A stretch of DNA of 64,000 bases. It comes from Humulus lupulus. Lineage: Eukaryota; Streptophyta; Magnoliopsida; Rosales; Cannabaceae. Location of the stretch: NCBI RefSeq assembly GCF_963169125.1, contig NC_084802.1, forward strand, positions 42,974,607-43,038,606, read 5' to 3'. Of the stretch, positions 23,045-34,646 are shown piece by piece. The notes beneath the pieces were generated by a model. The model ran no database searches. It was not told where the DNA came from and saw nothing but the letters and a program-made list of their open reading frames with translations. A program made the translations under genes and the position numbers. The first letter of the stretch is position 1; the number at the start of each line of letters is the position of its first letter.

Positions 23045-24195
23045 GGAACTTCTCCTTATGCATTTTTAATTATTTTTATTTTGTCTTTGTAACCTTTTCA
23101 TGAGGTGTTTTCACCTCGAGACGATTTACTTGGCAATCTTAACTTATATATATATTTTTATATAAGCTTAGTTCATGCTAACCGTTATTTATATCCCGAG
23201 CTCTTTAAGAAAGAGCCACGACCAATAAACTTAAGTTAACTTCCAAGTTTTATGACCCGGTTAAAACCAGGAACTTATTTTGAAAACTTAGTTCGTGTTA
23301 ACTTTTATCCATATCCCGAGCTCTTTAAGAAGAACCACAATCAATAAATTTAAGTTAACTTCTAAGTTTTATGACCCGGTTAAAACCAAGAACTTATTTT
23401 GAAAACTTAGTTCGTGTTAACTTTTATCCATGTCACGAGCTCTTTAAGAAGAACCACGATCAATAAATTTAAGTTAACTTCTAAGTTTTATGACCCGGTT
23501 AAAACCAGGAACTTATTTTGAAAACTTAGTTCGTGTTAACTTTTATCCATATCCCGAGCTCTTTAAGAAGAACCACGATCAATAAATTTAAGTTAACTTC
23601 TAAGTTTTATGACCCGGTTAAAACCAGGAACTTATTTTGAAAACTTAGTTCGTGTTAACTTTTATCCATATCCCGAGCTCTTTAAGAAGAACCATGATCA
23701 ACAAATTTAAGTTAACTTCTAAGTTTTATGACCCGGTTAAAACCAAGAACTTATTTTGAAAACTTAGTTCGTGTTAACTTTTATCCATATCCCGAGCTCT
23801 TTAAGAAGAACCACGATCAATAGATTTAAATCAACTTCTAAGTTTTATGACCCGATAATGACCAGGAACTTATTTTGAAAACTTAGTTCGTGTTAACTTT
23901 TATCCATATCCCGAGCTCTTTAAGAAGAATCACGATCAATAGATTTAAATCAACTTCTATGTTTTATGACTCGGTTAAAACCAGGATAGGACTTAGTTCG
24001 CGTTAACCCTTATCCATAGATAAGAGTCAACATCTAAGTCGTTAAGGAGACCTGGTTATATCCAGGTACCATATGCCCCCCAAGTAACTGGGAAAGGGTC
24101 TTTCGTGGTTACTTTAAAATCACACTTGCAAATAAAAAGAAACATTTGATTCTTATTTATACATAGAAAGTGGCCTTCCAGGCCTTACAAGTGGA
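23045..24195. repeat. 119-bp tandem array between integrase end and antisense ORF end
   Basis: From about 23165 to 24060 a 119-bp unit recurs about 7.5 times. The marker TATGACCCGGTTAAAACCAG appears with spacing 119 bp (GACCCGG at 23254, 23373, 23492, 23611, 23730, then diverged). The inner copies are nearly identical and the outer copies are more diverged, as expected from unequal exchange. It sits in the tail-to-tail gap of the two convergent genes. The remaining flanks (23045-23164 and 24061-24195) show no gene. Confidence 0.93.
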
Positions 24196-25511
24196 TCATT
24201 GATAGTATTTCTTTAAGTGGATGGCATTCCAAGTCCGCGGGATCGCCCCTCCATCAAGTCGAGCTAACTTATAAGTTCCCTCCTTGATGACTTCGATGAC
24301 CTGGTATGGTCCTTCCCAGTTTGGTCCCAAAACCCCATCTTTGGGATCTTTTCCGGCTAGGAAAACTCTCCTTAGGACCAAATCGCCAACGCTAAAGGCA
24401 CGTTTTTTGACCTTAGTGTTGATGTAGCGAGTGATCTTTTGCTGATAATGGGCGAGTTGGAGTTGCGAATCCTCCCGCCTTTCATCAACTAGGTCTAGGG
24501 AATGGCATAGGAGTTCGTGGTTCCGATCTTGGTCGTAGGACTGGACTCTATGCGACAGAACTTTAACCTCCATGGGGAGGACTGCTTCTCTCCCAAAGGT
24601 TAGGGAGAAAGGAGTGTGACCCAAGGGATTCCGATGCGAGGTCCGGTATGCCCATAGGACCTGGGGGAGCTGGTCTGGCCAGACCCCCTTGCCTCATCTA
24701 GCCTCTTCTTGAGGCTTGCCTTTAGAGTTTTGTTCACAGCCTCGACCTGGCCGTTCGCCTGGGGATAGGCCACGGACGAGAAGCTTTTCACAATTCTGTG
24801 CCTTTCACAAAATTCGGTGAACAGATCGCTGTCAAATTGGGTGCCGTTGTCGGAGACGATCTTCTTAGGAAGGCCAAATCGACAGATGATGCTTTTCACC
24901 ACAAAGTCGAGTACTTTCTTCGATGTTATTGTCGCCAATGGCTCTGCTTCGGCCCACTTGGTGAAGTAGTCAATGGCTACCACGGCGTAACAGACCCCGC
25001 CCTTTCCGGTGGGCAGGGCGCCCACTAGATCTATTCCCCAAACGGCAAATGGCCAAGGAGCCGAAATCATTTTTAGCTCGACCGGAGGAGCTCGGGCAAC
25101 CACAGCGAATCGCTGACACTTGTCGCACCTTTTCACATACGAGATCGAGTCTTTGGACAGAGTCGGCCAATAATAACCTTGCCTGAGAACCTTTAAGGCC
25201 AGGCTTTGCCCCCCAATTTGGTCTCCGCAGAATCCTTCGTGAACTTCCTGCAAGATGGCCTTCGCTTCACTTGGAAGAACGCACCGGAGGAGAGGTAGGG
25301 AGTGCCCACGTCGGTACAACACTCCTTCGACTAGCGTATATCTAGGAGCTTGATAAAGGACTCGCCGTGCGTCGTTACGTTCTTCGGGTAACCTGCCCTC
25401 GACGAGATACTCAAGAATGGGAGTCATCCACGTCGGCCTAATATCAATCATCTCGATCTCTGCCCGATCTCCTTCTATACTTGGTTTTTCCAAGAATTCT
25501 ATTGGCACCAA
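24196..25511 (-). pseudogene. Integrase of the Tat-like element (frameshifted)
   Basis: Integrase joins the cDNA copy to host DNA. The zinc-binding part (HEGFCGDQIGGQS...CDKCQRF) is followed by the catalytic core with GIDLVGALPTGKGG, VSDNGTQFDSDLF and PQANGQVEAVNKT, which carry the D, D and E residues. A frameshift near 24620-24690 separates the core from the C-terminal part, which ends WNAIHLKKYYQ at 24196. Apart from that frameshift the core looks intact. Confidence 0.92.
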
Positions 25512-25994
25512 CCCCAGGGTTTCTGTCTCTCCTGAGGTGGCGAGTTTGGCGAGAGCATCTGCGTTGGCGTTCTACTCCCGAGGTATCTGTTCAATCGACC
25601 CTCGCCCAAATGCGGACAGCTCGGCTTTTACTTTTGCCAAATAGGCAGCCATCTTGGGTCCCCGCGCCTGATACTCTCCCAGAACCTGGTTCACCACGAG
25701 CTGGGAGTCACTGAAGCACTGGACGGAGCTCGCCTTTAGCTCACTAGCTACCCTCAGCCCAGCCAACAAAGCCTCGTACTCTGCCTCGTTGTTAGACACC
25801 TTGAACCCGAACCTTAGCGCCGAGTGGAATCTATGTCCCTCGGGGGATATCAGGATGATTCCGGCCCCGGAGCCGTTCTCGTTAGATGAACCATCAACGA
25901 AGATTATCCACGACGAATGTGGGGAGGCGACCTGAAGCAAGCCTTCTGATGGATTCTCCTGGAATCCCGTGCACTCCGCCACGAAGTCGACCAA
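25512..25994 (-). pseudogene. Second (archaeal-type) RNase H domain of the Tat-like element
   Basis: The block IIFVDGSSNENGSGAGIILI begins an RNase H fold with NNEAEYEALLAGL and CFSDSQLVVNQVL. It is separate from the RNase H attached to RT. This duplicated RNase H arrangement is diagnostic of Tat-type plant elements. TAG stops precede it (at the 25995 junction) and follow it (25572), at places where the sequence context suggests a Gln codon. Confidence 0.9.
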
Positions 25995-25997
25995 GGC

Positions 25998-27410
25998 CTA
26001 ACTTTTTATGGCAGTTCGTGGAGTATAGAAAATCTCGAACTGACTGAGTTCGACCGCCCATTTTAACAAACGTCCCGATGCTTCAGGCTTTTGCAAAACC
26101 TGCCTTAAAGGCTGATCGGTCATGACGTGTACAGAGTGGGACTGGACGTACGGCTTGAGCTTTCGCGAGGCCGTGATTAGGCAGAAGGCCAATTTTTCCA
26201 TCATGGGGTATCTTGATTCTGCTCCGAGGAGTCTCTTGCTGATGTAGTAGACTGGCTTTTGAACTTGGTCCTCTTCTCGTACTAGCACGGCGCTAGCTGC
26301 ATCCTCAGTGACGGCCATGTAGAGGAAAAGAGGTTCCCCCGCCTTGGGCTTGGATAGCACAGGCGGTTCAGCTAGATGCGCCTTCAGATCGAGGAATGCG
26401 CTTTCGCATTCTACTGTCCACTCAAACTTCTTGTTTCCTCGGAGCAGGTTGTAGAAGGGCAAACACTTGTCGGTTGATTTGGAAATGAACCGGTTGAGCA
26501 CTGCCACCCTTCCTGTGAGGCCTTGGACATCCTTTCGCAACCTAGGGGAAGGAAGCTCGAGCAGTGACCTGATCTTGTCGGGGTTTGCCTTGATTCCTCG
26601 GGTATTGACTATGAAACCCAGGAATTTCCCCGATGCGACACCGAAAGTGCACTTCTGAGGATTGAGCCTCATGCCATACTCTCGCAGTATGTTAAAACAC
26701 TCTTCCAGGTCGGAAACATGGTTGTCAGCAGTCTTTGACTTGACCAACATGTCATCAACGTACACTTCCATGTTTTTTCCGATCTGGTCCTTGAACATTC
26801 TGTTTACAAGCCTTTGGTAGGTAGCTCTGACATTCTTCAGGCCAAATGGCATGACCTTATAGCAATAGACATTAGTCGGGGTCATGAAGCTGGTATGTTC
26901 CTGGTCTGCCGGATTCATCACGATCTGATTGTGGCCTGAGTACGCGTCCATGAAAGACATGAGCTCGTGCCCCACCGTGGCATCCACCAGCTGATCGATC
27001 CTTGGCAATGGAAAGCAATCCTTGGGGCAGGCTTTATTCAGGTCGGAGAAGTCAATACAGGTCCGCCACTTCCCGTTGGGCTTTGGAACTAGCACGGGAT
27101 TAGCGACCCAAATTGGAAATTTGGCTTCGCGGATAAAGCCACACTTTTTGAGCCGGGCCACTTCTTCTTCAAGGGCTTCAGCTCGGGTCGTTCCTAAACG
27201 CCTCTGCTTTTGGGATTTGGCAGGAACACTTTTATCCAGGTGGAGTGTGTGCATGATGACACTCGGGCTGATCCTTATCATGTCCTCGTGCGACCATGCG
27301 AACACGTCCAGGTTTTTCTGCAGAAACGTAGTCAACTCCGCTTTTCTTTGGTCACAGAGGTTCTTCCCAAGCTTAACCGTCCGTGATGGGTTTTTTTTAT
27401 CAATGTTCAC
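25998..27410 (-). pseudogene. Reverse transcriptase and RNase H of the Tat-like element
   Basis: A long open stretch of 470 codons. RT carries FMDAYSGHNQI, MPFGLKNVRATYQRLVNR and an intact YVDDMLVKSK catalytic motif. RNase H follows (TDQPLRQVL). It resembles the decayed copy at 1-1130 closely and serves as its reference. The frame is closed at 25995 by a TAG, so the polyprotein would end early. Upstream it is linked to the protease by a linker with two TAG stops (about 27434 and 27561). Confidence 0.93.
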
Positions 27411-27560
27411 CTCCTCGAGCTCTTCAATAGCCTAGAGCTCGGATCTGTCCTCGCCTACACGGGGGTCAATGTCCTCACTTAAGGCGAGCTTTTCCTCTTC
27501 GGAAATCTGAGGTTTTTCAATGTCGGGAGCCGCCTTGGGTCCCTGAGATTCCTCTTCGCC

Positions 27561-28064
27561 CTAAATGGCCATTGTCAGCTGCCCGAGTTTAGATTTTCCC
27601 TTCGTGGAAATGCTGTAGCATTCCCTGACAGCGAGCTGATCACCCTTGATAGTACAGACTCCTACTGAAGTAGGGAACTTCATGGCGAGGTGTCGGATGG
27701 AAGTGATAACCTCGAAAGCTATGAGCGTAGGTTGGCCCAAAATGGCATTGTAGGCAGCGGAGCAGTCAATGACCACGAACTCGAGTAGTTTGGATACTGT
27801 CCGAGATTCTTCTCCTAGGGTGATCACCAGCTCGATCGTCCCTATTGCTGCTGATCCTTCTCCCGGAAAGCCATATAGCATCATCGAGGTTGCCTTTAGC
27901 TCACCGACAGTCAGACCCATCTTTTCTAAGGTGGATCGGAATAGGAGGTTCACCGAGCTCCCATTGTCCACCAACACTCTCCTTACTTTCCGGTTGGCGA
28001 GCTGGACTGCTACGACCAAGGGATCGTTATGAGGGAATTGGACATGGCCTGCGTCTTCCTCCAT
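27561..28064 (-). pseudogene. Aspartic protease region of the Tat-like element
   Basis: The motif VLVDNGSSVNLLF matches the retroelement aspartic protease active site (here D-N-G-S). It is followed by a hydrophobic fold and ILGQPTL. The protease would cut the gag-pol polyprotein. The frame ends with a TAG at 27561. Confidence 0.85.
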
Positions 28065-28346
28065 GAAAGTTATCAGTTGTTTCTCTAACCGTTGCTGTTT
28101 TGACTGACGTTGCTCCGGGACGAACTCCGCTCCATTGTGAGCCTTTAATTAATTCACATATCTCTTCTGGGCGCCTCTACTCGTGCCAGCCATATGCGGT
28201 CCTCCAGAGATGGTGGATATCTCTCCCTCGATCGCGGGGGGAAGGACGTCCTGATCTATCCGAGGCCCGGGCTAGCTGGCTGGGACCTGTGGAACGGGTC
28301 GACTCGGTGGGACCCTGTTTCGCGAGTATTGCGCCAATGGGCCTGC
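28065..28346 (-). other. Gag-protease linker, frame disrupted
   Basis: About 280 bp of the element's coding strand link gag and protease, with stops in all frames. No domain was recognised. Confidence 0.6.
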
Positions 28347-30519
28347 TCAGATGAGAGTTTCGATCTCATCTTTGAGATGCCTGCAGTCATCGGTATTGTG
28401 GCCAACGTTGTTATGGAAATGGCAGAATTTTGAAGTATCTCTCTTTCCCTTGTGGTGCTTTAATGGCTCCGGCCTTTTCCAAGGGACCCGAGCAGCGTTG
28501 GCCAGGAAAATATTTTCCCTGGACTGGGTGAGCTCGGTATATGTTGTGAACACGGGCTTGAATTTATCCACAGACTTATTCTTCTTTTGGCCGTGATGGC
28601 TGTTTTCACCATTCCCCTTTATTTTGCCACCACCGGGCTGGTTGTTCTGCGCGACGTCGGGAATCGCCACTACGATCTCTGTCTCCGTTCCAGCGGCCTT
28701 CTCGGGAATTTGGCTGGTCCCCGCGACGGAAGCTTCAGCTTCTTCTAAGTTTATCCACTCTTGGGCTCTGTTAAGGAATTCGCTAACCGAGCTGACTCCC
28801 CGCCTTTGAATATCTTTCCACAGGTCTCCACCAACCAGGATTCCGGTCCTCATGGCCATGAGCTTGGAGCTATCGTCAGCGTCTCTAGCTCGAGCAGCGA
28901 CATTCGCGAATCTGCTCAAGTAGGCTTTCAGCGTCTCACCGGGCTGCTGTCTCACGTTAGCTAGGGAGTCGGCCTGGACTCGGGCGGCCTGGGAGGCGCG
29001 GAATGCCCTTTTGAATTCAGCCGAAAAGGTCTTCCAGGAGCTGATTGACTGTCTTTTGCTCTGCTTGAACCACTGTCTGGCAGGTCCAGTCAGTGTGGAA
29101 GGAAAGATCAAGCAACGCAGCTCCGGGCCGATGTTATGGGCCATCATTAGGGTGTTGAACATCCCTAAATGGTCTGACGGGTCTCCGTCCCCGTTGAACT
29201 TTGACAAGTGAGGCATACGGAAGCCAGACGGGTATGCCGTCGCTGTTATGTTGGGGGCGAAGAGCTCCATTTCGTCACCCGAATCATATTTTTCTTTTTC
29301 TTTTTCTGATAGGAGCTTTCTCATCAGCTCCTCCATCTGAGTTAGGCGCTCGAGGGTTTTGTCCTGAGATCCTGGGTTATTCCGGGGCTGTTCAACAGCT
29401 CCGGACCCGTTGTACATATTAGGTGGGTTTTTGCCCCCTATCTTGAGATAGGTTATTTGGGACATTCCCTCCGTTACGTACTTCGGATCGGATTCCCACT
29501 GAACGGGCCTGGATACCATCTCCGGTTCGATCGTCTCTGTGAGAGTTGAGGCGATCTCGGAGGTCGCCTCCCTGTGTAGTCTGCTGACTTTGTGCCGAAC
29601 TTAGTCGCTGACGCAGGTCTCCTCTCGAGAGATCACTCCGGCGACTACCAGTCCAGTGGCTCCTGCTGGATAGGCTTGGAGTGCATCTTTGCCGGTTACG
29701 ATCTAATCCTTCCCCTGGCACCCTGTTGCGCCAGGAAGGCCCAGCCGACGGCGGGTCTCTCCTACTACTCCCGTAGGCCGGGATGTCTCGAACGGGCTGA
29801 GGAGATGGGTATCTGATTGGAGAAGGAGGATGCCTGACTGGGGAGGCGATCCTAGTTCCGTCCGGACGGATCAAATTCGGTGGGGGCCTTTCGGCCCTGC
29901 CAGCCTGCTGGTCTCGCGCTGGGCGAGCTGGACGAGGCGCAGGACGGTCTTCGGGGACGGGCTGACGTCTCTGGCCCTCCCCGGATCTTCTTCGGGAATT
30001 TCCTCGATCTCTCCTGGGCGCCCTCGAGGAAGGTTGAGAGCTAGGGGTTGACGTCCTAACCGAACGGCTGTATTGGTGTTATCCGGTTCTAGGCATTTCC
30101 CTGAAGTTTGCCTCTTGGTGGCGTGATGAAGGGGTAGAGTTGGCTGCAGGAAGTCTATCCGAACGGCTATGTCTGGACCGATTACTCCGGCGAGACTTAG
30201 GAGTCTCACCTTGCCTCTCTCCAACGTTAACGTTGGTTGTGAGAGGGGGTAGTCGGTCCAGAATATCCTGGATTTGCTAACCAGCTGCTGCTAACTGGCT
30301 CCTCAGCTGAGCATTCTCCATCTCCACCACAGTATAATAACACGGATTTGGATTAGGTGGACGGGGCGCTGAACTACCAGTGTCATCTTGGCCCGCCAGC
30401 TGCTTTCCTGGCCTCTGCTGGACTTCAGGAATTTGCTCATCAGGGATGGCAACATGGTGGGCCTCTTGCCCATCATGCTGTTCTGTTTCGTTGCCATGTC
30501 TGGATCGAGTGGTCACCAT
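28347..30519 (-). pseudogene. Gag of the Tat-like element (N-terminal frames shifted)
   Basis: Gag packages the RNA. The core retrotransposon-gag domain lies at about 28700-29300 (SKFNGDGDPSDHLGMFNTLM, GPARQWFKQ, LANVRQQPGETLKAYLSRF). A CHFHN...DDCRHLKDEIE block near 28350-28420 resembles the C-terminal zinc-binding end. The upstream basic, Arg/Ser/Pro-rich region up to the start MVTTRSRHGNE at 30519 is spread over three frames, with breaks near 30275, 30110 and 29870, plus one near 29420-29520. Confidence 0.88.
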
Positions 30520-30554
30520 AGTTGGATGTTTGTGGTAGTACTAATCGAACTTGC

Positions 30555-30573
30555 TCTCAATGAAAGCACCAAA
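30555..30573 (-). promoter_or_regulatory. Primer-binding site region of the Tat-like element
   Basis: On the minus strand TTTGGTGCTTTCATTGAGA starts one base inside the 5' LTR end. Position and TGG start fit a primer site. I did not identify the tRNA. Confidence 0.6.
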
Positions 30574-30574
30574 C

Positions 30575-31372
30575 TGTTGACGCGGTTCTTCGGCAACAGG
30601 TAATTAAGAGAAGAAGAGAAAGGGATTAGTACTGAAGGTAGAACCGTCAGAGATATGAAATCTTACAGAATGAACTAGGTGACTCAAGACACGTTTTTTA
30701 AGTGGTTCAAAGGTTAAAATCCTTCTACTCCACTAGTCAATATTATTCATATATTCTGGGTATTTGGTTTACAAAGTATATGGCTCTTCAGAGACTATTT
30801 TTCCCAACCCCCATCAACTCCCAGGGTCCCCATATTTATAGGAGAAGGCACCTGGAAGTTGGTAGGGAGGTCATCCCGTGACCTTACCATTTGTCATATC
30901 AACTCTGTAACATTTATGATTAATTCCTAAACCTGACACATAAGTGTGGTCTAATCAGTATGTAAGGAGATAATGGGCCGCACGGCCCAACCCAGCCGTG
31001 GGTGTCTGAATGCGCACGTTCCTGCTGCGTGTCCGAGAAGTCAGGGGGATATCGGACACGTGATGTCAGATATATGCACGTTTATCTTGCGTGTGTTGAC
31101 TTTACAAAGGGTCAGAGATCCATGGCCAGCTCGTACCACGAGCTGCTTCCCTGAACCGGCCTTTAGTCTTCAGGCCTTCTGATGCCTTCCTCCAGTCTTG
31201 GGGGCCCTTGGCGAGCCTTTGAGGATCTCCAGCCTTCAGGCCTTCTGATCCCTCGAGCTAAGAAGGTACGATCTGGAAACAGGATCTCCGGCCTGGGGGA
31301 GTCCTCGGACTAAACCATGATTAGTCTGAGGCTCAACCTGCTAATCAACCCGTGGGAAAACCAGGGCGTACA
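30575..31372 (-). repeat. 5' LTR of the Tat-like element (798 bp)
   Basis: It has the same 798-bp length as the 3' LTR, with TG/CA ends and a minus-strand TATA box at 30833-30840. About 16 single-base differences separate the two copies. Confidence 0.97.
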
Positions 31373-32829
31373 ATGATTATTAGTTAATAATTAAAAAGAA
31401 AAAACAAAAATATCTAAACTATCTAAATCTATCAATATATATATGTATATATATAAGGGTCTAAACAGGTAGCCTGTCAAAATATATATAGTGTTTAAAT
31501 AATCGATCTATGTATTCTTATTTTTAACATTTTGATAAAACTTGAGGTCTACAAGTTATTTTTAAAAAATAAAGGGCCACAACGGGTAATCGACTAAAAT
31601 ACAAGGTTTAAAATAGTGTGAGACCTTATAGAAAACATAAATTATATAAATATATATATAGTTTACTTTTTAAAAGTATTTTTAACATTTTGAATAAATA
31701 CATAGTCCACATGTTAATTTTTAAAAACAAAGGGTCAAAACGGGTAATCGACCAAAATACAGTGTTCAAATAATTGATCTATTTATTCTTATTTTTAATA
31801 TTTTAACAAAATACGAGGTCTAAAATTTAATTTTTAAAAATAAAGGGTTGAAACGTTTAATCAGCCAAAATAACCCTTACACAAAATATAAATTTTCTTA
31901 TACATAATTTAGACTTTTTATAAATAAAAAAACCACGCAAAACATATAATAATAATATTAAATAAAAGTACACGTACAGCAAGCTTTTTGAAATTTGTTT
32001 TTAGCACTTTAATTATTTAGAATTTCTCAAAAATCTGCAGGAGGTTGGCTATACAATGAACACTATCGTGAAATTGTGGCCAAAACGTTTTTATGTGTCC
32101 ATATAAAATGTATGTATGTACGAGTAGCATGAAAAGAAATCTCTACCACATAATCTCCCAAAATATATTTTAAAATATAAATTTTTTAATAATTACAAAA
32201 TACTTTCGCGATTGTATTTTATAGTTACATGATAATAAATATCAAAATATATATTAAAATTATATGCATATAAGCACTGCTCGCATGACATTTAACATTA
32301 ATTTTAGGAGGTGTTTTACATTTATACTAAAAATAGAATTATTCTTTAAGATTTAATAGGAGTGTTTTTTACTATTCTAAAAATATAACTAAAAACAAAC
32401 GTGAAGGTAAAAAAATTACACTTTTTTATGCTTTTTCTCCACTCTCTCTTTCCAAATATAATTTTCTTTCTATTTTGATTTATTAATTTTTGATCTAGAT
32501 CGACATTATATTCAGGAAACATTAAAGAGAACACTTCTTGTCTTTTAATGCAACATGTAACCTATTTTGTTCTCAAACAAACAATTTTGAAAGGGGAAAA
32601 AAAAACAGCGCGCCAAACTGGCTTTGATATGCTCGTGTGTTAAACCTTTTGGGCTGGAATTTGTATGTCGATTAACTAAGCAAGTAGCTATTCATGGGTA
32701 TTTTCTTTGGGGGGCTCTTTATTGATATGCCCTAGAATTTTGAAAGTTTGACAAAGAGGTAAAAAGAAAATCTCCTTAATATATCATGCCTAATTAAGCT
32801 TAAAATTAGGACCGACAATTTAGGTCACG
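31373..32829. other. AT-rich spacer with a diverged ~271-bp direct repeat
   Basis: Phrases such as GATCTATKTATTCTTATTTTTAA recur at about 31505 and 31776. The phrase AACGGGTAATCGACYAAAATAC recurs at about 31578 and 31739. This indicates two to three old copies of a unit of about 271 bp at 31455-31880. No gene was seen. Confidence 0.6.
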
Positions 32830-33220
32830 ACACAATGACACTACACGATACGAAAATAAATGGGTTTGGGTGACACGTTTAATAATCGTGTTCGTGTTTG
32901 AATTTTTGACATGTTTAATAATCGTTTTGTGTTCGTGTATACCTTAATTGTGTCGTGTAATATTCGTATTGATTCGTTTTATAATCGTGTTAACACGATA
33001 ACACGAATATTATTATCATAGGTTTTATGATTTTTTCATATAGTTATAATTAATTGTGTTAAGTTTATGTTGTGTCATAACACATTAATCGTGTCATAAT
33101 CGTGTTATCGTGTAGTGTCGTGTAGATGTCGTGTTGACCCGTATAATAATCGTGTTTTTGACACGTTTAATAATCGTATTGTATTTGTGTTTTTGACTAA
33201 ATCGTGATTAGTTAGAATTT
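32830..33220. repeat. AATCGTGTT-rich repeat region, probable non-autonomous DNA element
   Basis: The words TTTAATAATCGTGTT, GACACGTTTAATAATCG and ATAACACGA recur on both strands around a central palindromic stretch (AATCGTGTTAACACGAT). Dense subterminal-type repeats like this are common in hAT-type elements, but I could not fix the ends or a target duplication. Confidence 0.5.
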
Positions 33221-34646
33221 TTTTTTTTAATTTAATATAAATGTGTTCTTTTAAAATATGTCAGCGAAGTTGCAATGTCACAGTGAAAAGAAAACAAGGG
33301 CAATAAATTCTTTGGCCGGGGTATGGGGTGATATTAATAAGGATGAGTTTGTTATTATTCTAGTTGTAATGTTGTGGAGAAAAGGAATCAAAATTAATGT
33401 CTTGACTAGAAATCATGCATATACATTTACATGATGATATATCTCTTTTTTGCTTTGATATATAAGTCACGTACGTTAAGCTTCTGGGGCCTATATACAT
33501 CCACGTCGCGGTTGCATGCCAGGTTGCACAAAATTTTCTTTTGTACAAAAGAAAAGAGTGAAATATTCCACAGGTAAGCTTATGTCTCTGACAAGAATAA
33601 ATCTGTAAATAACTCCTAGCTATCGAAATAAAGTATATTGTTTTGTTTGGAACCTTTCACAAGTAGCCTTATTAAAAAAAATAGAAAATTAAGAGAAAAA
33701 GTGTTTAGCAAAATACCCTCCAAAAATGAGGAATAAATAAATAATTTAAAGTGATGAAAACTATAAAGACTAGTTGTTTTCATAAAACAATTTTTAAGTT
33801 TTAAAAACAAAAAACATATTTTTAGTTAAGAAGTCAAACACTTTTTAAGAATCTTAACTCCCATCATATTCATATTTGAACTCTCACTTACTGTTTCTCT
33901 CCTGTAATGGTACTTCTAAGCTCACAACACTCTCACATTATAAATGGTTTTCAACCAATGAGGAACATTTTCTTCTTGTCTTAATGATCAAAGCTTAATA
34001 AAAGTTTAAAAACAAAAGTTGGTTTTCTCCCAATATGGGAATCTTTGCATCCTGATTAAAAAGTAAGGGTATTTTGGTTTAATTATAAAATTTGTTCTAA
34101 CGCCGTAATTTTTCATTATATTATCGATAACGTTAAATTGTAAATATATATGTTGCTGTTTTATTTAAGAAAATACCATAAAGCAAATGGATCTCATGTT
34201 TTTACAAAATAAATAAGGTCTTTAACAAAATTAACGAGCAACATTTGAATTTAAAGAATTAAAAATACTTAAGAGAAAATGCTTCATAATCAAAATCGTA
34301 GGCTCTTGATCATTCCAGCAGTACATGGTCCTCACAAATACATCACTAAGCTCTTTAGGTCTCACTCGCCACTTTAGGTCCCACTCGCCACAGACCATTT
34401 TAACCTCAATTATCTGCACAATAATATCATAAGGAATAAGCAATCATACAATCACATAGTCATAAAAAATCATATCATAAGTTCATACAAGATTTCATAA
34501 CAACATTAATTTATACTAATCTTACAAGATCATAATGCATTCTAGTTCATAAACAAACTCTTAGTCATAAACAAAGTCTGTTGGTCATACATAGATCATA
34601 ACAACACTCTAAATCATAAACATATTCTATTGGTCATAATAATAAG
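33221..34646. other. Spacer, no gene recognised
   Basis: AT-rich. A 21-bp local duplication (TTTAGGTCYCACTCGCCAC) lies near 34355-34392, and a CATAAACAAA-rich stretch at 34440-34640. The latter might be the far part of the old LTR at 50546-52021, separated by the Tekay insertion, but I cannot show this. Confidence 0.45.

Larger units (their letters stand above)
18626..31372 (-). mobile_element. Structurally complete Tat/Retand-type Ty3/gypsy element (12.7 kb)
   Basis: Two 798-bp LTRs (18626-19423 and 30575-31372) bound the element. A perfect 5-bp target duplication ATGAT flanks it (18621-18625 and 31373-31377). On the minus strand the order is 5' LTR, primer site, gag, protease, RT-RNase H, second RNase H, integrase, tandem array, polypurine tract, 3' LTR. 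An extra ORF runs antisense between integrase and the 3' LTR. By eye the two LTRs differ at about 16 of 798 positions (about 2%), 15 of them transitions, so the insertion is moderately recent. The coding regions nevertheless carry stops and frameshifts. Confidence 0.96.

Noticed and set aside
23165..24060. CRISPR-like array
   Set aside because: The 119-bp units are contiguous and repeat in full with no unique spacers. This is a tandem array inside a plant retrotransposon.
24798..29816. Many + strand open frames opposite gag and pol of the Tat element
   Set aside because: They are shadows of the minus-strand coding regions, which carry the clear RT, RNase H, integrase and gag motifs.
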